A stretch of DNA of 7,929 nucleotides from the NCBI GenBank assembly GCA_023251335.1, contig JAHEZA010000091.1:1-7929 (forward strand), written 5' to 3'. Source of the stretch: Chitinophagaceae bacterium. Lineage in GTDB: Bacteria > Bacteroidota > Bacteroidia > Chitinophagales > Chitinophagaceae. A program made the position numbers and the translations under genes. The notes beneath the pieces were generated by a model. That model worked only from the letters and a program-made list of their open reading frames with translations. It was not told the origin of the DNA and ran no database searches. Positions 1-5,285 of the stretch are shown piece by piece. Each line of letters opens with the position of its first letter. Within the stretch, counting starts at the first letter, position 1.

Positions 1-32
1 TGGGCGGAAAATTTTTTAGTCAATTAATTTTT

Positions 33-1415
33 TCAATTCACTTTTTTGCACACTTCAATCTTGTCGTTATAATGGGAAATCAATTCGGTAATATTTCCCG
101 CTGCGTCTTTTACAAATTCAATTCTCGCATCAATAATTTTCAAATAAAAGTTAGTTTCATCTTGTGCAAATAAAGGAGATTTTGGCAAGCCGCCCTGGGG
201 CGCTTCCATTTGCAGGGTGCCATTTTCAAGCGTGATATATACGTGATGTTTTTTATCGAAATCATACCTGCCGATATATTTTTTCAAAGTCTCGGACGGC
301 AATTCAACGAACACCTGTTTTTGAAATAGTTCGTAAGGTTGTTGAAAAAGAATTGCCGAAAGAGTTGAATTTATAGTGGCCAATCCTTCGTTAAACCAAC
401 CTTCATTGGTCAGCAGAATAATGGTGATGTCTTCATCTGTATAGTAACATAGATAAGCGGTAAAACCCGGAATCCCGCCTCCGTGTGCAATTGTTTTATG
501 ACCATATAATGAATCAATATACCAGCCGTAACCGTAATGCTGCAACCGAGGCATAAGTGCCTCCTGCCATGAATCTGCAGACAAAATTTTCTTGCTGCAA
601 ATTGCTTTTGCCCATTTGTATATATCACTGGTTGTACTGAAAATAGCGCCCGCTGCATAGCTTACCGTTGAATCCCATCGATATGCTGTAGCTTCAATTT
701 GACTGGTGTCATTGATTGTTCGATATCCCGTTGCAATATTGGTATCTGGTGAATTTTTAAAATCGAATAATGAATGATCCATTTGCAATGGCGTAAAAAT
801 AATATCTCTCACATTTTGCTCGTAGGATTTACCGGTTACCTTTTCAATAATCAATCCGAGCAAATAATAATTTGAATTGCTGTACTGAAATTGTATTCCG
901 GGTTTAAAAGCGGGCTTATGCCGGAAAAGAATATCCGTTACCAATTTTTTATTTATCGGATTACAAACAATGGCAGAGTCTTCCGCATCAATATCATTGG
1001 TGTAATTATAAATACCCGAGGTATGCGCCAGCAGGTTTTCCAATGTTATTTTACCGGCATATTTGAATTCGGGAAAATATTTGTTGAGGTTATCTTTCAA
1101 AGAGAGTTTTCCTTCTTCCTGCAATTTCAGAATTACCGTGGCCGTGAATTGTTTTGTTATTGATCCGATTTGGTAAATTGTATTGTTGTCGTTTAGAACA
1201 TGTTTTGCAAAAATTTTATATCCATAACTTTTTTGCAATAGAATTTTTCCATGCTGCGCAATGAGTGCCGAGCCATTGAACTTATGAAACTTATTTGCCG
1301 AAATCAAATATTCATCCAACTTTTGAGTGATTGGATTATTCTGCTGCGCTTTCAAAATAAGAACGCCTGCCATAAAGATTAAAATGAGTAAAAATTTCTT
1401 ATCATTTCTCATCAT
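33..1415 (-). CDS. Secreted serine hydrolase, beta-lactamase/penicillin-binding fold (class C-like), DUF3471-like C-terminus
   Basis: Predicted periplasmic serine hydrolase of the beta-lactamase-related family, of 460 aa. From the chosen ATG, a signal peptide (MMRNDKK, then a hydrophobic core) ends at LKA|QQ near residue 23. The nucleophile motif SITK lies at 85-88 with S85 and K88, the second motif YSN at 178-180, and HGGGIPGF from 311 replaces the KTG box, as in class C-like esterases and DD-peptidase relatives. Residues about 377-460 (starting YIGRYDF) resemble the DUF3471 beta domain often fused to these enzymes. The substrate cannot be read from sequence: ester, D-amino-acid peptide or beta-lactam are all possible, and true antibiotic resistance is unlikely to be its main role. 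The frame stays open to an upstream ATG at 1484, but I reject that start because it buries the signal peptide. A second in-frame ATG at 1412 is equally plausible. The gene stands alone, 276 bp downstream of the isomerase gene. Confidence 0.9.
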   Translation of the reverse strand: MMRNDKKFLLILIFMAGVLILKAQQNNPITQKLDEYLISANKFHKFNGSALIAQHGKILLQKSYGYKIFAKHVLNDNNTIYQIGSITKQFTATVILKLQEEGKLSLKDNLNKYFPEFKYAGKITLENLLAHTSGIYNYTNDIDAEDSAIVCNPINKKLVTDILFRHKPAFKPGIQFQYSNSNYYLLGLIIEKVTGKSYEQNVRDIIFTPLQMDHSLFDFKNSPDTNIATGYRTINDTSQIEATAYRWDSTVSYAAGAIFSTTSDIYKWAKAICSKKILSADSWQEALMPRLQHYGYGWYIDSLYGHKTIAHGGGIPGFTAYLCYYTDEDITIILLTNEGWFNEGLATINSTLSAILFQQPYELFQKQVFVELPSETLKKYIGRYDFDKKHHVYITLENGTLQMEAPQGGLPKSPLFAQDETNFYLKIIDARIEFVKDAAGNITELISHYNDKIEVCKKVN

Positions 1416-1462
1416 GAGTTCTGTTTTTTTCAAGCTACTTTCATCGCCACCTGCCAGGTCAC

Positions 1463-1470
1463 CAAAATTA
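1463..1470 (-). promoter_or_regulatory. Candidate -7 box (TAATTTTG) for the serine hydrolase gene
   Basis: The minus strand reads TAATTTTG, matching the Bacteroidota -7 consensus TAnnTTTG. It lies 47 bases before the chosen ATG at 1415, giving a leader of about 40 nt. No convincing TTG at -33 was found at the usual spacing; instead two inverted repeats sit just upstream. It would place the transcription start downstream of the ATG at 1484, which supports the shorter protein. Confidence 0.35.
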
Positions 1471-1488
1471 TTCCAACGTAACAATCAC

Positions 1489-1509
1489 CTTTGCCGTAAA
1501 TGGGCAAAG
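1489..1509. repeat. Perfect inverted repeat CTTTGCC-N7-GGCAAAG
   Basis: Two perfect 7-base arms (1489-1495 and 1503-1509) surround a 7-base spacer. The repeat lies directly upstream of the candidate -7 box at 1463-1470. No T-run follows on either strand, so a regulator-binding dyad is more likely than an intrinsic terminator. The function is inferred from position only. Confidence 0.5.
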
Positions 1510-1512
1510 CAG

Positions 1513-1530
1513 CAACAAATGTTTTTGTTG
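1513..1530. repeat. Perfect inverted repeat CAACAAA-N4-TTTGTTG
   Basis: Two 7-base arms (1513-1519 and 1524-1530) surround the spacer TGTT. It starts only three bases from the end of the 1489-1509 dyad, so the two form a tandem palindromic block in the gap upstream of the serine hydrolase gene. It may be an operator or an RNA hairpin at the 3' end of the isomerase transcript. AT-rich arms of this size can also arise by chance. Confidence 0.4.
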
Positions 1531-1584
1531 GCCTAAGTCACAGAATTTAGAGAAAAGGCTTAAAAGATTTCTTCAGTTTTCAAT

Positions 1585-1600
1585 AAAACAGAAATCATTG
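1585..1600. repeat. 16-base inverted copy, left member (partner at 2740-2755)
   Basis: AAAACAGAAATCATTG is the exact reverse complement of 2740-2755. It lies in the 276-bp gap between the isomerase stop and the serine hydrolase start, about 170 bases upstream of the latter. The match does not extend on either side. Confidence 0.5.
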
Positions 1601-1691
1601 TTTTTTGTTGCTTTACTATTGCCCCCGTCGTGGTAATGCGAAACTTAATTTTAAATTTGCCCCGACTGTTGAATTCACTTTTGTCAGCCTA

Positions 1692-2648
1692 TCACTTCAA
1701 CATCTTTTTTAAATAATTGTAACTGGCTGTCACATCTTCTAAGGGATGCGGTGCTCCGTCCTGCTCTACAAAAAAATATTTCATTCCGGACTCTTTCCGG
1801 TTGTCGAATATTCGTTTGAAGTCAACAACGCCTGCACCAACTTCCGTAGGTTCCATTTTTGTTTTATCCAGATCTTTCACATGCCATAGCGGAAAACGGC
1901 CTGGGTGTAGTTTAAACAATTCCACAGGGTCCTGTTTTGCTTTGGTAGCCCAGCCAAGATCCAGTTCCATTTTTACCAGGTCTTTATCCGTATGGCCAAG
2001 AATATAATCAAAGGGACGTACGCCTTCTACTTCATCAAATTCCGATACATGATTATGATAGGCAAATTGAACACCGTTCTTTTTGCAGGCTTCGCCGCTT
2101 TTAGTGAAAACTTCCACCGCGGTTTTTATTTCGTCCAATGTACTTACCGGAATACTGGAACATACCAGGTAACTTAATCCACCCTCCGCCGCATCATCAG
2201 CCAATTGCTGGTAATTGTCTGTCAGGTTCAGCGGTTTTGGCGCATCCTTCATCTTTTCGATATACGATTTTATTTTTGCAGAGTCTTCTGCATTTTTAGC
2301 CATCTTCATAATATCACGCGGTTTGAAGTTCGCACCACCAACATGTGCAGAGCGCCAGTGCATCCCTGCATCTTTTACCATTGCAGCAAATTCTTTTGGC
2401 TTATACCCATAAAAATTTCCTTTTTGCGATCCGGCGCTTTCTAATTCTTTATAACCAATGGCCGCAAGTTTTTGTAAGGTGCCTTTTGTGTCCGTTGTCA
2501 TTAATTGACCCATGGTATATAATTGAAGTCCGATGGGCATTTCTTTCTTACTACTAAAAAATTTCTCTGCCCGTCCAAGCTGCGGCAACATCAAACCCCC
2601 AAGAGCAAATGCTCCGGATTGTTGTAAAAATTTTCTTCTGTTTGTCAT
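1692..2648 (-). CDS. Tat-exported sugar phosphate isomerase/epimerase-like TIM-barrel protein
   Basis: A 318-aa protein of the xylose isomerase-like / AP endonuclease 2 TIM-barrel family (PF01261 type). The N-terminus carries a twin-arginine signal (NRRKFLQ, then a Gly/Ala/Leu-rich stretch) with likely cleavage after GRA at 24-26, so it is exported folded. The barrel begins with IGLQLYT near 39. Family hallmarks are YHNH at 197-200, ELDLGW at 228-233, LWHVKD at 254-259 and FVEQDGAP at 293-300. D230, H256 and E295 fit the expected divalent-metal ligands. The usual first Glu ligand is not evident: the matching strand reads YLVCSS at 160-165. Exported homologues in Bacteroidota are generally placed in sugar or keto-sugar metabolism, but the substrate here is unknown. 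No sugar transporter or glycosidase lies in the window. A promoter-like box with a direct repeat lies upstream. Confidence 0.85.
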   Translation of the reverse strand: MTNRRKFLQQSGAFALGGLMLPQLGRAEKFFSSKKEMPIGLQLYTMGQLMTTDTKGTLQKLAAIGYKELESAGSQKGNFYGYKPKEFAAMVKDAGMHWRSAHVGGANFKPRDIMKMAKNAEDSAKIKSYIEKMKDAPKPLNLTDNYQQLADDAAEGGLSYLVCSSIPVSTLDEIKTAVEVFTKSGEACKKNGVQFAYHNHVSEFDEVEGVRPFDYILGHTDKDLVKMELDLGWATKAKQDPVELFKLHPGRFPLWHVKDLDKTKMEPTEVGAGVVDFKRIFDNRKESGMKYFFVEQDGAPHPLEDVTASYNYLKKMLK

Positions 2649-2701
2649 AATGGATTTTTTATTGAAGGTAATTTATTTAGAGGATTTATGCATCGGGTGA
2701 G

Positions 2702-2732
2702 CAGTAAACAAATCTATCTACCAGTAAACAAA
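2702..2732. repeat. Direct repeat CAGTAAACAAA, two copies 20 bp apart
   Basis: Identical 11-base copies lie at 2702-2712 and 2722-2732. The offset of exactly 20 bp is about two helical turns, so both copies face the same side of the DNA. The first copy overlaps the candidate -7 box of the isomerase gene and the second lies in the spacer between -7 and -33. This is the geometry expected of a repressor operator. No regulator gene is in the window. Confidence 0.6.
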
Positions 2733-2742
2733 CAAATTTCAA
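2709..2742 (-). promoter_or_regulatory. Candidate promoter of the isomerase gene (TAGATTTG, -7)
   Basis: On the minus strand TAGATTTG (2709-2716) matches TAnnTTTG exactly. A TTG for the -33 element lies either 16 bases upstream (2733-2735) or 23 bases upstream (2740-2742). The start of transcription would be near 2702, leaving a leader of about 54 nt before the ATG at 2648. The box overlaps a direct repeat, which suggests control by a DNA-binding protein. Confidence 0.5.
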
Positions 2743-2755
2743 TGATTTCTGTTTT
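2740..2755. repeat. 16-base inverted copy, right member (partner at 1585-1600)
   Basis: CAATGATTTCTGTTTT here is the exact reverse complement of 1585-1600. The two copies flank the isomerase gene in its upstream and downstream gaps, about 1.1 kb apart. This copy overlaps the -33 region of the candidate isomerase promoter. They may be binding sites for one regulator, remnants of a mobile unit, or a chance match between AT-rich spacers. Confidence 0.5.
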
Positions 2756-2807
2756 CTTTTTGATTACAAAAACTTAAAGATTTCAATCTTCTTTTCACAA
2801 TAATTTT

Positions 2808-4079
2808 TTATTTTTCTGCCAGCAAACGATTTATAATTTCATTAAATTCTTTTTTAAATTGAGTATAATGCTCACCGGTTGCGGGCCCGCTGAAACCGCT
2901 ATCTATCTTTCTGATGTTTCCTTTTTTATCAACAAAAAGGGTAGATGGGAACGCCTTTATTTTATCTAATTGTGGCAGTGTTTTTTGGGTAAGCAATGAG
3001 TCTGAAACGGCTACTCCGGTAATTAAAACAGGGTATTGAACATCTAATCTCTTCATAAAAGGCAGAAGCGCTTTTTGTGAATTTTCAAAATCGGTAGTGC
3101 GTTCATAGGCAAGACCAATTATCTCGATTCCTCTTTGATGATTTTTATTATAATAGTCGCTTAAAAATTTAGTTTCATCCATGCAATTAGGGCACCATGA
3201 CCCAAGAATCTGAATCACCACGACTTTGCCTTTAAACCTTTTATCATTGATGGATACAATATGCCCATCTTTACTGTCTTTAAAACTGAAATTAAGTTTT
3301 CCGGAATTAGGTTTTATTTTGGTCCCACTAAACTCATCTGATGTTATTGCATTCACATTTCTTTCTGCATTCCAATTTTCAACACCTGTTTCACCGGCAT
3401 AAAATTTACCACCTGAAATTTTATTTTCATTATCAATTTTCGCAGTGAATAAGTAAGCGTTCGCACCATCAAAAGTGGAAAGCTTTAAACTATCTCCACT
3501 AACCACACCTTGCAAAAAACGCATGTCGCCTGTCGGATCCAGGAACGTTCCCGTTACATAAGATCCCTCCTGTTTAAACTCTGCAGCCATTGTAGAAACT
3601 TTATTTTCTTCAATAAACTTTGTTTCCCATCGCCCGGAAATATTTGAAACAGGCGGGACCGAAATTTTAAATCGTTCTTTGGTACCGTACTCGGCTTTAA
3701 AAGGCATTGTTCGAACTCTGTATCCAAAATATTTAACCCATGTTCCTTCCAGGTTCCCATTGTCCATAATTCTGGCACGAAAGCCGGATTCGTAAAAAGG
3801 CATTTGAATAAATACAGAATCATCGCGGGTTTCAATGCTATCAACCAATAAATGTTCTTTACCATTAATGACATAAATAATTTTTTTTCCGAGGCTGTCT
3901 TTTGTTTGAAAATTAAAAACGACCTGTTGTCCGTCCGGCCGATCAATGGTGGCTCTCCAATAGCCGTTTTTCAAAGTCACCGGACTGGCCGACCAGCGAA
4001 TAAAAAGAAGCGACACAGCAAAAAGACAGATTACAAGGACAGGTTTAAAATCGAATATTTTTATTCTTTTGTTCATCAT
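2808..4079 (-). CDS. TlpA-like thioredoxin-fold protein with duplicated N-terminal beta domains
   Basis: A 423-aa extracytoplasmic thiol-disulfide oxidoreductase-like protein. A basic start (MMNKRIK) and a hydrophobic segment at about 13-27 form a signal peptide or membrane anchor; VLVIC is not a good lipobox. Residues about 39-122 and 149-238 look like two copies of one beta-rich unit: both begin G-x-W, share D-S-V/L, and carry FRARIMDN or FTAKIDNE before a closing strand. The thioredoxin-like domain spans about 260-420, with WCPNC at 295-299 (C296, C299) and the cis-proline motif AFPSTLFVD around P378. This is the AhpC/TSA-Redoxin/TlpA group, which usually handles protein thiols in the periplasm. 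The cis-Pro and both cysteines are present, so it should be active. Partner proteins are unknown. It is divergent from the 4416-6805 operon. A second in-frame ATG follows immediately, at 4076. Confidence 0.85.
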   Translation of the reverse strand: MMNKRIKIFDFKPVLVICLFAVSLLFIRWSASPVTLKNGYWRATIDRPDGQQVVFNFQTKDSLGKKIIYVINGKEHLLVDSIETRDDSVFIQMPFYESGFRARIMDNGNLEGTWVKYFGYRVRTMPFKAEYGTKERFKISVPPVSNISGRWETKFIEENKVSTMAAEFKQEGSYVTGTFLDPTGDMRFLQGVVSGDSLKLSTFDGANAYLFTAKIDNENKISGGKFYAGETGVENWNAERNVNAITSDEFSGTKIKPNSGKLNFSFKDSKDGHIVSINDKRFKGKVVVIQILGSWCPNCMDETKFLSDYYNKNHQRGIEIIGLAYERTTDFENSQKALLPFMKRLDVQYPVLITGVAVSDSLLTQKTLPQLDKIKAFPSTLFVDKKGNIRKIDSGFSGPATGEHYTQFKKEFNEIINRLLAEK

Positions 4080-4099
4080 CTTAGTTATTTAATATGCTA

Positions 4100-4107
4100 C
4101 AAATTTA
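4100..4107 (-). promoter_or_regulatory. Candidate -7 box (TAAATTTG) for the TlpA-like gene
   Basis: The minus strand reads TAAATTTG, an exact TAnnTTTG match, 20 bases before the ATG at 4079. A TTTG that could serve as the -33 element lies at 4132-4135, but its spacing of 24 is slightly long. The leader would be only about 15 nt. Confidence 0.4.
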
Positions 4108-4196
4108 ATCCCATTACATTAAAGTTACCATCAAAACGCCATCATCGGTTTACATCTCATGTTGTGGATAGCGAACGTAGGGTTCTTAATGAAGAG

Positions 4197-4230
4197 GGAA
4201 TTATGCATCTTTACCAGCGTAAATAATTCC
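4197..4230. repeat. Inverted repeat GGAATTAT-N18-ATAATTCC
   Basis: Perfect 8-base arms lie at 4197-4204 and 4223-4230. In plus-strand RNA the stem could extend outward by a G-U, an A-U and another G-U pair. It sits between the two divergent promoters and could be a shared regulator site or a stem-loop. Only a short T-run follows, so a terminator is unlikely. Confidence 0.45.
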
Positions 4231-4277
4231 TTTATGAAATGTGATTATCCGAAATGTATTTCTGAAAACTAAATTAA

Positions 4278-4306
4278 TTGTCGCTTTATTTTTTTTATTA
4301 CCTTTC
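4278..4306 (+). promoter_or_regulatory. Candidate promoter of the inner/outer membrane protein operon
   Basis: TTG at 4278-4280 is followed after 18 bases by TACCTTTC (4299-4306), one base away from TAnnTTTG. The spacing fits Bacteroidota promoters. Transcription would start near 4313, leaving a leader of about 100 nt before the ATG at 4416. No Shine-Dalgarno is present; the ATG follows a run of A. Confidence 0.35.
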
Positions 4307-4415
4307 TACTCCATTTCAACTATCCCTGAAAAAACAATTACTGCAGATTCCTGTTAGTTGCCGCACACACAAAACCTTCATCTGATTAACTAAGGTATTT
4401 TAAACTGGTAAAAAA

Positions 4416-5285
4416 ATGGCAGTTAAACCCTCACCTTCAAAAACAGTATCACCGGCTGTTTATTTAATTATTTCTATTGTAAGTTTTGTGGTAGCTATTG
4501 CAATCGGGTACTACTATTTTCATTACATGAAACAGGGGGGCACAGAAAAAATGGACGACCGGATTTTTTATCTTGTGTTGGTTTTATTTGGTATTGCAGC
4601 AAGTGCATTGATATTCGGAATTATGAATTCCTACGCCAGTCTCAAAGGCATCCAGGCTAATGTTACCTATAAATTTACGGGGCCTGTGGTAGGGGTTATA
4701 CTTACTGTGTTAGGAGGTTTTTTAATACCAAAAGGTTCAACCGATCAGTTTCTTTCTATCAGGGTTTTTAACCAGGACAATGAACCTGTTACAAGGGGTA
4801 CGGTTACTATTTCATTTCCGCATTATCAACGTAATGCATCAATAAATGAAAAAGGGTTAGTAATATTTCCGGACATACCTTATGATCAGTTGCGCAACAA
4901 CATTATCATAAATGTCGTAAGTGATGGCTATACGAGTCGCAATTTAGATACGCTTCTTTCTAATTTTGATCCTATTAACATCTCGCTGAGCCAGGCAAAA
5001 ATTATACGAATCTCAGGCTTTGTAAAAGATGCGGGCGACCGGCCTATTAAAGACGTGGAAGTAACAGTTGACGGAACTCCGTACGCCGCAACAACCATTA
5101 ATGATGGCAGCTTTGATATTCCCATACCGGGGTATCATTTTGGCGATAGGATCACACTGGTTACTTCACATCCCAGCTATGAGGATAAGATAAAGCAGTT
5201 CGATATTGAATCGGGCGAAATTAATAAGATAGAATTTGTACTGAATCCGGTTCCGGCAAATATTCCTAAAAATAAGAAAAGATGA
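4416..5285 (+). CDS. Three-helix inner-membrane protein with two extracytoplasmic beta-sandwich domains
   Basis: A 289-aa protein of no family I can name with certainty. Three predicted transmembrane helices lie at about 14-34, 49-70 and 87-105, with the loop KQGGTEKMDD between the first two. The rest (about 110-280) appears extracytoplasmic and contains two beta domains. The second (about 196-276) has the carboxypeptidase regulatory-like / transthyretin-like pattern: ISGFVKDAGDRPIKDVEVTV, then GTPYA, then NDGSFDIPIPG. The first (about 113-192) is a more diverged version: SIRVFNQDNEPVTRGTVTI, then INEKGLVIFPDIP. Such domains usually bind proteins or sugars rather than catalyse. The C-terminus is basic (PKNKKR). 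The stop overlaps the next start as ATGA, so the two proteins are probably made together at similar levels. The likely role, inferred from context, is an inner-membrane anchor for the downstream outer-membrane barrel. Confidence 0.8.
   Translation: MAVKPSPSKTVSPAVYLIISIVSFVVAIAIGYYYFHYMKQGGTEKMDDRIFYLVLVLFGIAASALIFGIMNSYASLKGIQANVTYKFTGPVVGVILTVLGGFLIPKGSTDQFLSIRVFNQDNEPVTRGTVTISFPHYQRNASINEKGLVIFPDIPYDQLRNNIIINVVSDGYTSRNLDTLLSNFDPINISLSQAKIIRISGFVKDAGDRPIKDVEVTVDGTPYAATTINDGSFDIPIPGYHFGDRITLVTSHPSYEDKIKQFDIESGEINKIEFVLNPVPANIPKNKKR

Larger units (their letters stand above)
4080..4415. other. Divergent intergenic region with promoters on both strands
   Basis: This 336-bp spacer separates the minus-strand TlpA-like gene from the plus-strand membrane-protein operon. 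It holds a -7 box for the minus-strand gene, an inverted repeat at 4197-4230 and a promoter-like pair for the plus-strand operon at 4278-4306. An open plus-strand frame crosses it to 4226, but most of that frame is antisense to the TlpA-like gene and I do not call it. No RNA gene or riboswitch was recognised. Confidence 0.6.

Noticed and set aside
33..1415. Calling the serine hydrolase an antibiotic-resistance beta-lactamase
   Set aside because: The HGG motif and DUF3471-like tail are typical of general serine hydrolases; sequence alone does not support resistance.
1416..1484. N-terminal extension of the serine hydrolase to the ATG at 1484
   Set aside because: It would put 23 polar residues in front of a clear signal peptide, and the candidate -7 box at 1463-1470 would lie inside the coding region.
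3554..3946. Minus-strand open frame of 130 codons
   Set aside because: It lies entirely inside the TlpA-like gene in another frame and has no domain.
4017..4028. Possible lipobox (VLVIC) in the TlpA-like protein
   Set aside because: The residue before Cys is Ile rather than Gly, Ala or Ser, and the Cys sits inside the hydrophobic core, so lipidation is unlikely.
3852..4226. Plus-strand open frame of 124 codons
   Set aside because: Most of it is antisense to the well-supported TlpA-like gene; its tail in the divergent spacer shows no recognisable domain.
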